This document shows, in pieces, positions 44,978 to 54,694 of a stretch of DNA of 64,000 bases. How positions within the stretch are numbered: the first letter of the stretch is position 1; each line of letters opens with the position of its first letter. The position numbers and the translations under genes were made by a program. Origin of the DNA: Veillonella nakazawae (GTDB lineage: Bacteria > Bacillota > Negativicutes > Veillonellales > Veillonellaceae); assembly GCF_013393365.1 (NCBI RefSeq), contig NZ_AP022321.1, forward strand, positions 592,001-656,000, in the 5' to 3' direction. The notes under the pieces are model-generated. The model was not told the DNA's origin. It made no database searches and worked only from the letters and a program-made list of their open reading frames with translations.

Positions 44978-45005
44978 TTCTTAATAGTTTGTTATGAGGC
45001 ATAAC

Positions 45006-45941
45006 ATGAAAAAAAGAGTTGTAGTAGCGTTAGGTGGGAATGCATTAGGTAATTCCCTTCCGGAACAAAAAATTGCAGTAAAAAGTACAGCTAAAACGAT
45101 TATTGATTTAGTAGAAGCTGATTGTGATGTGGTAGTAACTCATGGCAATGGCCCTCAAATTGGTATGATCAACAATGCGATGGCTGCATTGACACGAGAA
45201 GTAGAAGGACAACCTAATACACCATTGTCCGTATGTGTGGCCATGAGCCAAGCATATATTGGGTATGACTTACAAAATGCCCTTCACGAAGAGTTGTTGA
45301 ATCGTGGTATTGAACATCTACCAACTATGACAATGGTTACGCAAGTATTAGTTGACAAAAATGACCCTGGATTCCAAAATCCAACAAAACCAATCGGTCA
45401 CTTTATGACTAAAGAAGAAGCTGAATACGCAGAAAAAAATTACGATTACGTTGTAAAAGAAGATTCTGGCCGCGGTTATCGCCGTGTAGTAGCATCTCCA
45501 GCTCCTAAAGAAATTATCGAAATCGAAGCGATTAAAGGCTTAGTTGGGAAACAATTAATCGTTGCTTGTGGCGGTGGCGGTATCCCTGTAACTAGAGAAG
45601 GTAATGAACTTCATGGTGCAGCAGCCGTTATTGATAAAGACTGGACTAGTAGCTTGTTAGCACAAGAAATTGATGCAGATGTACTTGTTATCTTAACAGC
45701 TGTTGAAAAAGTAGCTATTAATTTTGGTAAAGAAAATGAAAAATGGCTAGATGAAATAACCGTGGCAGATGCGAAAAAATATGCAGCAGCAGGCGAATTT
45801 GCAGAAGGTTCTATGAAACCTAAGGTAGAAGCAGCTATTGCCTTTGCAGAATCTAAAAAAGGCCGTGTTTCCATTATTACATTATTAGAAAAATCTAAGG
45901 ATGGTATAGCAGGAAAAACAGGCACGCGTATCGTATTATAA
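45006..45941 (+). CDS. arcC: Carbamate kinase (YqeA/ArcC-like)
   Basis: Makes ATP from ADP and carbamoyl phosphate, the energy-yielding last step of the ureido branch. The 311-residue amino-acid-kinase fold shows VVALGGNALG at the start, VVTHGNGPQIG, a CGGGGIPV loop near residue 180 and VIDKDWTSSLLA. GAGGC precedes the ATG at 45006; an ATG 12 bases upstream lies within that site. E. coli has the related yqeA at the equivalent locus. Pairing with YgeW gives substrate-level phosphorylation from purine nitrogen. Confidence 0.93.
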   Translation: MKKRVVVALGGNALGNSLPEQKIAVKSTAKTIIDLVEADCDVVVTHGNGPQIGMINNAMAALTREVEGQPNTPLSVCVAMSQAYIGYDLQNALHEELLNRGIEHLPTMTMVTQVLVDKNDPGFQNPTKPIGHFMTKEEAEYAEKNYDYVVKEDSGRGYRRVVASPAPKEIIEIEAIKGLVGKQLIVACGGGGIPVTREGNELHGAAAVIDKDWTSSLLAQEIDADVLVILTAVEKVAINFGKENEKWLDEITVADAKKYAAAGEFAEGSMKPKVEAAIAFAESKKGRVSIITLLEKSKDGIAGKTGTRIVL

Positions 45942-45994
45942 TAATATATAGATTTATAAGTATACATCCAACGACTCGTTGGGGAGGTGCCCAT

Positions 45995-47323
45995 ATGATT
46001 ATATTAGGAAAAGGTACTGTAATTACTCGCGATGCGGATAGACCTATCATTTATGATGGTGCTGTTGCTATTGATGGAACTCAAATTATTGATATCGGAA
46101 CATATGATGAGTTATGTAAAACTTATGCAAATGCAGAAATCATTGACGCTCATAACGGCTTGATTATGCCAGGTTTTATCAATGCACATCACCATATTTA
46201 TTCCGCTCTTGCACGAGGTTTATCATTGCCAGGACCAGCACCAACTAATTTTGGTGAAATTTTAGAAGGCTTATGGTTCTATTTAGATAATAAATTAACA
46301 GCTCCAGATGTGAAGGCTAGCGCATTGCTTACATACTTAGGATGTATTGAAAACGGCGTCACTACTATCTTCGATCATCATGCAAGCTATGGAGAAACCG
46401 CTAATAGTTTATCTGTAATTGCTGATGTGGCTAAACAGTTTGGTGTTCGCTCTTGCCTATGCTATGAAGTATCTGATCGTAACGGTGTTGATCAAATGAA
46501 AGCAGCTGTTGCAGAAAATGTGCGTTTTGGTAAAGAAGCGAAAAAAGATCCATCTAGACTCGCTGCTATGATGGGCTTACATGCATCCTTCACGTTAAGT
46601 TCTGACACATTAGATTATGTGAAAGCACAAAATGAAGACAAGTTAGGTTATCACGTTCATGTTGCTGAAGGCCCTGAAGATGTGGCAGATAGTAAAGAAA
46701 AATATGGCATGACACCTGTGAGACGACTTGTAGAGGCAGGAATTTTAGGTCCTAAGAGTATTGCAGGTCACTGCGTACATGTAACTGATCAAGATGTGGA
46801 ATTATTGAAAGAATCTCAAGCCAAGGTTGTACATAATCCAGAAAGTAACATGGGTAATGCAGTAGGCACAACAGATATCTTGAAACTATTAGGTGCAGGT
46901 ATCACAGTTGGTCTAGGTACAGATGGTTACACAAATGACATGCTCGAATCTTACAAAGTAGCAAATTGCCTTGTAAAACATGAGCAACATAAACCATATG
47001 TAGGCTGGGGCGAAGTTCCTCATATGCTATTTGAAAACAACCGTAAAATGGCGAATGAATTCTTCGATACTACAGTTGGCATCCTTAAAAAAGGTGCCGC
47101 AGCTGACGTAATCGTTCTTGATTACGCAGCACCAACGCCACTTGATGAAAATAACATCAATGGTCACTTATTATTCGGTGCTAATGGTATGTATGTGGTA
47201 ACAACTATTAGCGATGGTGTACCACGTATGATCGATCGTAAGTTACAAGGCATCGACAAAGCTGAAGTAATGAATGAAGTTTTATCAACATCTAAAGGTT
47301 TATGGAAACGACTAAACCCATAA
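45995..47323 (+). CDS. ssnA: SsnA-type amidohydrolase
   Basis: A 442-residue metal-dependent amidohydrolase of the SsnA family, related to guanine deaminase and chlorohydrolases. The metal site starts at FINAHHHIYSALARG (HXH-like), with further ligands at HVHVAEGPEDV, HCVHVTDQD, and the aspartate in GLGTDGYTNDM. TGGGGAGG precedes the ATG. It is fixed in purine/urate clusters beside ygfK and hydantoinase and probably opens or deaminates a ring intermediate. Its precise substrate is unproven. Confidence 0.9.
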   Translation: MIILGKGTVITRDADRPIIYDGAVAIDGTQIIDIGTYDELCKTYANAEIIDAHNGLIMPGFINAHHHIYSALARGLSLPGPAPTNFGEILEGLWFYLDNKLTAPDVKASALLTYLGCIENGVTTIFDHHASYGETANSLSVIADVAKQFGVRSCLCYEVSDRNGVDQMKAAVAENVRFGKEAKKDPSRLAAMMGLHASFTLSSDTLDYVKAQNEDKLGYHVHVAEGPEDVADSKEKYGMTPVRRLVEAGILGPKSIAGHCVHVTDQDVELLKESQAKVVHNPESNMGNAVGTTDILKLLGAGITVGLGTDGYTNDMLESYKVANCLVKHEQHKPYVGWGEVPHMLFENNRKMANEFFDTTVGILKKGAAADVIVLDYAAPTPLDENNINGHLLFGANGMYVVTTISDGVPRMIDRKLQGIDKAEVMNEVLSTSKGLWKRLNP

Positions 47324-47351
47324 CGCAAGCGCTTTAAAGGAGTGTGACATT

Positions 47352-49043
47352 ATGAGTGACATTATGTATCCGGTAAGTTTCGGAAATTTGATGAACCACA
47401 TTATGACTGAGTACAAGATGTACAATCGTATTTACAATGTAAATAAAATTCATCGTACTAATCATGATCAACGCTTATCCATCTTTGGTAAATCCATTGA
47501 AAATCCTGTAGGTCCTGCAGCTGGCCCTAATACACAGTTGGCACAAAACATTGTGGCATCTTATGTAGCTGGTGCTCGTTGCATCGAATTAAAAACTGTA
47601 CAAATTATGTACGGTGAAGAATTAGGTATTCCTAGACCTTGTATCTACTCTGTAGACGAAACATACAACGTAGAATGGTCTTCTGAATATAGCTGTGATG
47701 AAGCTGCTGATGAATACATCAAAGCTTGGTTCGCATTAAAATTAATCTCTAAAGAATTAGGCTTAGGCGATCCAGATGGTTTCTTGTTTATCATGAGTGT
47801 TGGTTACAACTTGGCTGGCATTAAGAGTCCAATGGTTGATAAATTCATCAACACAATGCGTAGCGCATCTCAATCTCCTATGTGGGATGAATGCAAACAA
47901 TGGTGTCTTGACCATGTAGATGAATTTGAACATATCGATGCTGATTTCATCAACTCCATTAGCGATGAACTTTGCCAAGCAATCACATTGTCTACAATGC
48001 ACGGTTGCCCAGCTGAAGAAATAGAATCCATTTGTTCTTACCTAATCAGTGAAAAAGGCCTTCACTTATACTTGAAATGCAACCCTACATTGTTAGGTCC
48101 AAAACGCATTAGAGAGTTGTTAGATAACGCTGGCTTTGAATATATTGACTTTGAAGATCATCAATTCGAAGTTGACCTTCAATTCGATAAAGCTGTTCCA
48201 ATGTTAGAACGTCTTATCGCTCTTGGTGAAAAACACAACAAGATCTTTGGCGTTAAATTGACAAATACATTCCCTGTACAAATTCATAACAATGAATTGC
48301 CAGGCGAGCAAATGTACATGTCTGGTAAATCCTTGTTACCTGTAACAATTGGTGTAGCTGAGCTATTAAGTGCTCAATTCGGTGAACGTTTACCAATGTC
48401 TTACAGCGGTGGTGCTGTAAAACAAAATATTAAAGCTATCTTTGATTGTGGTATCTGGCCTGTAACAGTATGTACAATTCTTCTACAAGGCGAAGGTTAC
48501 AATACTTTCAAAGCTTTGGCAGATGAAGTTGAATCTACTGATTACAACGCTGCATTAAAAGTTCATAAAGAACTTATCGCAGCACTTGCTAAAGACATCG
48601 CTGAAAATAAAGTATTCAAGAAAAGCGATGCAATGAAGAAAAAACGTGAAGCAATGCCATCCTTCCCTGGTACACGTAGCTCTGACTACCACTGCCGCGT
48701 AGTGTGTGGTGCTTGCGTTCGCGTATGTCCTAACAGATGTAATGAAGTCGTTACTGTAAATGATGCTAAATTGATCGTCCATGTAGATCAAAGCTGTAAT
48801 GAGTGTGGTAACTGTGCATGTCATTGCGTAGAACCTTGTCAACCATACAAGGATCGCATTACATTCTTCCACAATGCTGAAGCTTTAGCAGATAGTACAA
48901 ATGATGGTTTCTACATCACAGGCACTAGCTGTGGCTACCGCTTCAAAGGTGAAGAAGCCGTATGTGACATTGATGCATTACCTGAAGAATTGAAAGGAGT
49001 TGTACATGCCTTCTGTAAAGAGCATGTGTACTATGTATCATGA
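47352..49043 (+). CDS. ygfK: Shortened YgfK homologue (DHOD-like domain + iron-sulfur domain, no flavin/NADPH module)
   Basis: Related to E. coli YgfK (once called a putative selenate reductase subunit, about 1,030 residues). Here residues about 1-420 are the dihydroorotate-dehydrogenase-like barrel (GPAAGPNTQLAQN, LSTMHGCPAEEIE, SYSGGAVKQ). This passes directly into the C-terminal ferredoxin-like part (about 447-500: CGACVRVCPNRC and CNECGNCACHC), followed by the family's end segment YKDRITFF. The roughly 450-residue GltD-like FAD/NAD(P)H module that lies between them in E. coli is absent. No frameshift or remnant is visible. The stop overlaps the hydantoinase start (ATGA). Confidence 0.88.
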   Translation: MSDIMYPVSFGNLMNHIMTEYKMYNRIYNVNKIHRTNHDQRLSIFGKSIENPVGPAAGPNTQLAQNIVASYVAGARCIELKTVQIMYGEELGIPRPCIYSVDETYNVEWSSEYSCDEAADEYIKAWFALKLISKELGLGDPDGFLFIMSVGYNLAGIKSPMVDKFINTMRSASQSPMWDECKQWCLDHVDEFEHIDADFINSISDELCQAITLSTMHGCPAEEIESICSYLISEKGLHLYLKCNPTLLGPKRIRELLDNAGFEYIDFEDHQFEVDLQFDKAVPMLERLIALGEKHNKIFGVKLTNTFPVQIHNNELPGEQMYMSGKSLLPVTIGVAELLSAQFGERLPMSYSGGAVKQNIKAIFDCGIWPVTVCTILLQGEGYNTFKALADEVESTDYNAALKVHKELIAALAKDIAENKVFKKSDAMKKKREAMPSFPGTRSSDYHCRVVCGACVRVCPNRCNEVVTVNDAKLIVHVDQSCNECGNCACHCVEPCQPYKDRITFFHNAEALADSTNDGFYITGTSCGYRFKGEEAVCDIDALPEELKGVVHAFCKEHVYYVS

Positions 49044-50389
49044 TTATCATACAACAAGGGGAATTGGTCTTAACTGATCGAATCCTTACCGGAGATTTAT
49101 TAATTGATGGCGACAAAATTGTCGCCATCGATGAACACGTTCCTGTTCCAGAAGGAGCTAAAGTAATTGATGCAAAAGGTTGCTATGTATTCCCGGGATT
49201 TATAGATCCTCATACACACTTCCAAATGACTAATGCTTTAGCATCTACTGCGGATGATTTTGATAGTGGCACAAAGGCTGCTATCCTTGGCGGGACTACT
49301 TCAATTATCAATTTTGCTTCTCCTGAGGAAGGCTCCCTTTGTAAAGGCTTAGAGGTTCATAAGGAGCGTGCCGCAGGGCATTGCTCCTGTGACTACAAAT
49401 TCCATATGGAACTTGTAGAAATGAATGATACTGTGGCCAGTGAAATCCCAAAAGTGGTTGAAGCTGGTGTATCATCCTTTAAGGTATATTTAGCTTATGG
49501 CTTCCGTTTAACAGATCGAGAAATTTATGATGCTATAGAGGCAATCAAACCTACAGGAGCTCTCGTTGGAGCACACTGTGAAAATGGTGATCTTATTGAT
49601 GCGCTCGTAGCTAATAAACGTAAATGTGGTGAATTAGGTGTAAGCAATCATCCCCTCACAAGACCTGCCATGATTGAATCGGAAGCGATTAAGCGCTTTA
49701 GTACAATTGGTGCTGCATTAGAATATCCTGTACATATTGTTCATGTAAGTTCTAAAGAGGGCCTTGAAGAGGTTATTCGAGAACGGAACCTAGGGCATAA
49801 AGTGACTTGTGAAACATGTCCACAATATTTAGTGCTCGATGAATCACGATATAATTTGCCTGATTTTGAAGGTATTAAATATGTGATGAGCCCGCCGCTG
49901 AGAACAATTCAGGATCAAATGGCAATAAAGGATGCTTTAGTAAATGGCATATTCCAAACGATTGGGTCTGATCATTGTAGCTTTACTTTTGATGATCAAA
50001 AGCTAAAAAGTAGACATGATTTTACTCGTATACCTGGTGGTATTCCAGGTGCGGAGGAACGAGGAATCATAGCTTATGATGTGTTGGTAAATCAATGCAA
50101 TATGAGCGTTGTAGATTTTATGAAATTAGTTAGTGAAAATCCTGCAAAGCTTTACGGTATGTATCCAAAGAAGGGCACGTTAGCCGTTGGTAGCGATGGG
50201 GATATTACAATTGTTGATAAGCGCATTGAGCATGTGCTTTCGAAAGAGTCCGCCCATACAAAGGCAGACTATATACCTTATGAGGGCATATCTGTAACAG
50301 GTAAAGTTCGAGATGTTATCCTTAGAGGTAACCATGTGGTACAAGATGGATCCTTAACAGAATCATATCTTGGTGAATGTATTCCTTAA
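49040..50389 (+). CDS. hyuA: Dihydropyrimidinase/hydantoinase family enzyme
   Basis: A 449-residue cyclic-amidohydrolase opening a hydantoin- or dihydropyrimidine-like ring. The binuclear metal motif is FIDPHTHFQM, the carboxylated lysine is in SSFKVYLAYGF, and later ligands are in GAHCENGD, HIVHVSSKEG and IGSDHCSFTFDD. It matches the HyuA/YgeZ protein of purine clusters. Its ATG overlaps the ygfK stop, with AAGGGG upstream. The likely substrate is a purine-derived ring after reduction or deamination. Confidence 0.9.
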   Translation: MIIIQQGELVLTDRILTGDLLIDGDKIVAIDEHVPVPEGAKVIDAKGCYVFPGFIDPHTHFQMTNALASTADDFDSGTKAAILGGTTSIINFASPEEGSLCKGLEVHKERAAGHCSCDYKFHMELVEMNDTVASEIPKVVEAGVSSFKVYLAYGFRLTDREIYDAIEAIKPTGALVGAHCENGDLIDALVANKRKCGELGVSNHPLTRPAMIESEAIKRFSTIGAALEYPVHIVHVSSKEGLEEVIRERNLGHKVTCETCPQYLVLDESRYNLPDFEGIKYVMSPPLRTIQDQMAIKDALVNGIFQTIGSDHCSFTFDDQKLKSRHDFTRIPGGIPGAEERGIIAYDVLVNQCNMSVVDFMKLVSENPAKLYGMYPKKGTLAVGSDGDITIVDKRIEHVLSKESAHTKADYIPYEGISVTGKVRDVILRGNHVVQDGSLTESYLGECIP

Positions 50390-50406
50390 TGAGAGGAGGG
50401 CTATAT

Positions 50407-52956
50407 ATGTACCGCTTTCAAGTGAATGGCACCCAACATGAGGTTCAAGAGGATCAACGTTTAATTGATTTCTTGAGAGCCGATTTGAAATTAACGGGCA
50501 CTAAAGAAGGTTGTAGTGCTGGTGCTTGTGGTACGTGTACAGTAATTATAGACGGAAAAAAAGCAAAGGCTTGTGTAACTAAATTATCCCAATTAGATGG
50601 TAAATCAGTTGTAACGATTGAAGGACTATCTGAACGGGAAAAAGCGGTATACACCTATGCTTTTGGTGAATGCGGAGCGGTGCAGTGTGGTTTCTGTATC
50701 CCAGGTATGATTATTAGTGCAAAAGTTTTGATTGATGAAAATAATGACCCTACACCTGATGATGTAAAAAAAGCTATTTTAGGCAACATTTGTCGTTGTA
50801 CAGGATATGTCAAAATTGAAGAAGGCATTATGCTAGCAGCAAAAATGTTCCGTGAAAACTTACCAGTTCCTGAAAAGGATACAACTGGTAATGTAGGTAC
50901 TCGTTTACACCGTGTAGATGCGGAGGAAAAAGCATTAGGTACTGGACAATACGCTGATGATATACATATGGATGGCATGATTTATGCTAAAGCATTGCGC
51001 TCTAAATATCCTCGCGCTAGAGTTGATCGCGTTGATGTGTCTAAAGCACTTGCACATCCTAAATGTGTAACGGCTTTAACTGCAAAAGATGTTCCATTCA
51101 ATAAGACTGGTCACTTGGTACCAGACTGGGATGTGCTCATAGCAGAAGGCGATAACACTCGTTATGTAGGTGATGCTATTGCACTAGTAGCGACAACTGA
51201 GAAAAAATACTTAGACGAAGTTCTTGCTCTCGTTGAAGTTGATTATACTGAGTTAGAGCCTGTAGTAGACCCATTAGAAGCATTGAAGCCAGATGCACCT
51301 CAATTACATCCAAATGGAAATGTATTGTCTCGTCAAACATTATCTCGTGGTGATGTAGATAAGGCTATTGCAGAGGCTGCATTTGTTGTTACAAATCACT
51401 ATTCCACACCTCAAACAGACCATGCGTTCATGGAGCCAGAATGTGCTGTAGCATATCGTGAAGGCGATGTAATTCATTTACATTCCGGTAGCCAAAACGT
51501 ATATGATGATCGCCATGAAGTATCTCGTATGCTTGGCATTCCTGAAGAATCTGTAAAAGTTCATAGCATGCTCGTAGGTGGCGGCTTTGGTGGTAAAGAG
51601 GACATGAGTGTACAACATCATGCTTCTCTTGTAGCTTGGCTCACAGGTAAACCAACTAAGGTTCTATTCTCTCGTCAAGAAAGTCTTAATATTCACCCTA
51701 AACGACATGCGATGGAAATGGATATTACTACTGCTTGTGACGCAGAAGGCAACTTGGTGGCAAGTAAGGTAAACATCGTATCTAACTGTGGGGCCTATGC
51801 ATCCTTAGGTGGCCCAGTACTTCAACGTGCAGGTACACACTCTTGTGGTCCTTACAAATTTGATAACTTTGCCTTTGATGGTGTTTGTGTTTACACAAAT
51901 ACTGTTCCTGGTGGTGCATTCCGCGGGTTCGGCGTAACACAAACTATCTTTGGTCAAGAACAAAACATTGATGAATTAGCTGCATTGGTAGGCATGGATC
52001 CATGGGAGTTCCGTTATAAAAACGTTGTTCGCCCTGGTGACTCCTTACCAAATGGCCAAATTTGCTCCGAAGAAACTGCATTAGCAGAATGTTTGGAAGC
52101 AGTAAAAGATGCATACTACGCATCTGACCGTACAGGTCTTGCAGTATGTTTAAAAAATAGTGGTATCGGTGTAGGTTTACCTGATACTGGCCGCGTTATT
52201 TTAGAAGTACGTGACGGCAAAGTTCGCATCCGTACTGGCGCAGCTTGTATTGGTCAAGGTATGGCTACTATGGCTACTCAAGTACTTTGTGAAACAACTG
52301 GTTTAACAGCTGATAAAGTATTTGTAGAGCGCCCTGATACAGTGCGCACTCCAGACTCTGGTACAACTACTGCATCTCGTCAAACAGTGTTCACTGGTGA
52401 AGCAACGCGTAAAGCAAGTCTTCGCTTGAAAGAAATGTTAGAAACTAAGACATTAGAGGAACTGAATGGCGTAGAAATTTATGAAGAGTTCCTTGGTGAA
52501 ACAGATCCATTCAACTCTGATAAACCACATCCAAAAAATCACGTTGCCTATGGTTACGGTGCTTGTGTAGCAACAATTGGTGAAGATAATAAAATTGCTA
52601 ATTTACATGTAGCATACGACGTAGGTCGTGTAGTTAACCCACAATCCTGTGCTGGTCAAGCTGAAGGCGGCGCTATCATGGGTATGGGCTTTGCTGTAAC
52701 AGAAGACTTCCCTTATAAAGATGGCTATGTAACAGCTAAATACGGCACTCTAGGTCTTCTTAGAGCGACACAATGTCCACCAATTCATGTGAGTTTGATT
52801 GAAAAGGGGACACCAGAACAATATGCATACGGCGCTAAAGGTATTGGTGAAATTTCCAGTATTCCAATTGCACCAGCTATTGCAAATGCGTATCGTCGTA
52901 TTGACGGAGAACCACGTAGATCTTTGCCGATTCAACATACAGGTTATAAAAAATAG
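50407..52956 (+). CDS. Fused xanthine dehydrogenase (2Fe-2S + molybdenum domains), selenium-dependent type
   Basis: An 849-residue molybdenum hydroxylase in which the iron-sulfur subunit is fused to the molybdopterin subunit, as in the XdhD/selenium-dependent group. The plant-type cluster is at Cys36, Cys41, Cys44 and Cys56, the second cluster at Cys94, Cys97, Cys129 and Cys131. The molybdenum part (from about residue 165) has GGGFGGKED, PGGAFRGFG, EGGAIMGMG and the catalytic Glu815 in KGIGE. There is no FAD domain and no CoxM-like gene nearby. A longer frame from 50377 overlaps hyuA; the ATG at 50407 follows AGAGGAGGG. It hydroxylates, or in reverse reduces, a purine. Confidence 0.92.
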   Translation: MYRFQVNGTQHEVQEDQRLIDFLRADLKLTGTKEGCSAGACGTCTVIIDGKKAKACVTKLSQLDGKSVVTIEGLSEREKAVYTYAFGECGAVQCGFCIPGMIISAKVLIDENNDPTPDDVKKAILGNICRCTGYVKIEEGIMLAAKMFRENLPVPEKDTTGNVGTRLHRVDAEEKALGTGQYADDIHMDGMIYAKALRSKYPRARVDRVDVSKALAHPKCVTALTAKDVPFNKTGHLVPDWDVLIAEGDNTRYVGDAIALVATTEKKYLDEVLALVEVDYTELEPVVDPLEALKPDAPQLHPNGNVLSRQTLSRGDVDKAIAEAAFVVTNHYSTPQTDHAFMEPECAVAYREGDVIHLHSGSQNVYDDRHEVSRMLGIPEESVKVHSMLVGGGFGGKEDMSVQHHASLVAWLTGKPTKVLFSRQESLNIHPKRHAMEMDITTACDAEGNLVASKVNIVSNCGAYASLGGPVLQRAGTHSCGPYKFDNFAFDGVCVYTNTVPGGAFRGFGVTQTIFGQEQNIDELAALVGMDPWEFRYKNVVRPGDSLPNGQICSEETALAECLEAVKDAYYASDRTGLAVCLKNSGIGVGLPDTGRVILEVRDGKVRIRTGAACIGQGMATMATQVLCETTGLTADKVFVERPDTVRTPDSGTTTASRQTVFTGEATRKASLRLKEMLETKTLEELNGVEIYEEFLGETDPFNSDKPHPKNHVAYGYGACVATIGEDNKIANLHVAYDVGRVVNPQSCAGQAEGGAIMGMGFAVTEDFPYKDGYVTAKYGTLGLLRATQCPPIHVSLIEKGTPEQYAYGAKGIGEISSIPIAPAIANAYRRIDGEPRRSLPIQHTGYKK

Positions 52957-52973
52957 AATATTTGCTTAATGGG

Positions 52974-52992
52974 TAGGGGCCTAAGGCCCCTA
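52974..52992 (+). repeat. GC-rich palindrome after the xanthine dehydrogenase gene
   Basis: TAGGGGCC-TAA-GGCCCCTA, a perfect 8-bp palindrome with a 3-base centre, 18 bases after the stop and without a T run. It may be an operator or a transcript-end hairpin in the 148-bp gap before the permease. Confidence 0.6.
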
Positions 52993-53104
52993 GCCATCAA
53001 GGTTCCCACGTGAAGTCGATGAGATTTCTCTAAACTCTATCATGTACGATAGTATGACTATATTATTTACTAGTAACTAAAACGTAAGATATGAGGTGAT
53101 TCTT

Positions 53105-54490
53105 ATGAGTAAAGCTATATCTGGCGTCGACCATGTAGATGGTATGCTGCCAATCCCGCAATTGTTTGCTTATGGCTTACAGCACGTACTAGCTATGTAC
53201 GCAGGTGCAGTAGCGGTACCAATCATCATCGCACAAGCGATGAACTTACCTATTGAAGACTTAATTCGTTTGATTACGGCCGACTTGTTCACATGTGGTG
53301 TTGCTACATTGATTCAAACATTAGGCTTTGGTCCTATCGGTGGTCGTATTCCTCTTATTCAAGGTGTAACATTTGCTTCTGTAGGTCCAATGATTATGAT
53401 TGGTCAGCAGCATGATATTACAACTATCTACGGTGCGATTATCGTAGCCGGTATCTTTACATTCCTGGTAGCACCATTCTTTAGTCGCTTAATCCGTCTA
53501 TTCCCACCTGTAGTAACAGGCACTATCATTACTATTATTGGTATCAACTTGATGCCAGTAGCAGTTAAATGGATGGGCGGCGGTGCAGGCAGTCCAAACT
53601 TTGGGGATCTGCTTAACATTGCTCTTGGTGTAGCTACATTTATTATTGTTATTATAACCTATCGATTTGGTAAAGGATTTATTGGTAATCTAGCAATCTT
53701 AGTAGGTCTTATCCTTGGTACAGCCCTTGCTATGCTTTGTGGTGTTACTGACTTCTCCGAAGTAGGTCGTTCTCAATGGGTATCCATTGTAACACCGTTC
53801 TATTTTGGTCTTCCAACCTTTGACTTTGCTTCTATGATTTCTATGATTATTGTAATGCTCGTAGTTATGGTTGAAACAACTGGTGACAGTATCGCAGTAG
53901 GCGAAATCGTTGATAAACCTATCGGTCAAAAAGAGTTGGCTGCAGTACTTCGTGCTGATGGCTTATCTACTTTAATCGGTGGTGTGCTTAACAGCTTCCC
54001 TTACACAGCGTTCGCTCAAAACGTTGGTCTTATCGCTGTAACACGCGTTAAGAGCCGCTTCGTTGTAGCAGCATCTGGTGTTATTCTTATTTTATTAGGT
54101 CTTTTCCCTAAATTAGCTGCTATCGTAGCTTGTATTCCAAATGCCGTTTTAGGCGGTGCAGGTATCGCAATGTTTGGTATGATCATTGCCAGCGGTATCC
54201 GTTCCCTTGGTAAAGTTAGCTTTGATGGTAACTACAACTTGATGTTAGTAGCGATTAGTATTGGTGTATCCATGATTCCTCTAGCTGCGCCTAACTTCTA
54301 TGCACATTTCCCAGATTGGGCTCAAATTCTTTTGAAATCTGGTATCACAGCTGGTAGTATCATTGCCGTTCTTCTAAACGTTGTATTCAATGGCTTTGGT
54401 TACAAAACTGTTAACGAACCTAATCGTGCAATACGTAAATACCGTCACTTCACACGATTCAAAGGCTATCCTAAACATTTCTATCAATAA
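53105..54490 (+). CDS. NCS2-family purine (xanthine/urate-type) permease 2
   Basis: A 461-residue nucleobase symporter closely related to the copy at 24767 (long identical stretches by eye, such as YGLQHVLAMYAGAVAVP and VETTGDSIAVGEI). Helix-10 motif: NVGLIAVTRVKSRF. The C-terminal tail is longer and basic (KYRHFTRFKGYPKHF). GAGGTGA precedes the ATG at 53105. It ends the purine cluster and is the obvious importer of its substrate. Whether that is xanthine or urate cannot be told from sequence alone. Confidence 0.88.
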   Translation: MSKAISGVDHVDGMLPIPQLFAYGLQHVLAMYAGAVAVPIIIAQAMNLPIEDLIRLITADLFTCGVATLIQTLGFGPIGGRIPLIQGVTFASVGPMIMIGQQHDITTIYGAIIVAGIFTFLVAPFFSRLIRLFPPVVTGTIITIIGINLMPVAVKWMGGGAGSPNFGDLLNIALGVATFIIVIITYRFGKGFIGNLAILVGLILGTALAMLCGVTDFSEVGRSQWVSIVTPFYFGLPTFDFASMISMIIVMLVVMVETTGDSIAVGEIVDKPIGQKELAAVLRADGLSTLIGGVLNSFPYTAFAQNVGLIAVTRVKSRFVVAASGVILILLGLFPKLAAIVACIPNAVLGGAGIAMFGMIIASGIRSLGKVSFDGNYNLMLVAISIGVSMIPLAAPNFYAHFPDWAQILLKSGITAGSIIAVLLNVVFNGFGYKTVNEPNRAIRKYRHFTRFKGYPKHFYQ

Positions 54491-54594
54491 TATATAGTTA
54501 GACGAGTTTATTCTCATACGATTACATGTATTGTCTTTCACAATAGAAACCTTGTTTGTATAGGTAAAACATCTATATACATGTTTTCGATTTT

Positions 54595-54632
54595 AAAAGG
54601 GCTCACTCTAGTTTTAGAGTGAGCCCTTTTTT
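54595..54632 (+). terminator. Terminator of the purine cluster
   Basis: AAAAGGGCTCACTCTA/TAGAGTGAGCCCTTTT perfect stem, T run. Confidence 0.95.
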
Positions 54633-54694
54633 GTGTGGAATCGTGTACTACTTTGGTATATAATTAAATAATATTATTACAAAGGAGAAGCATT

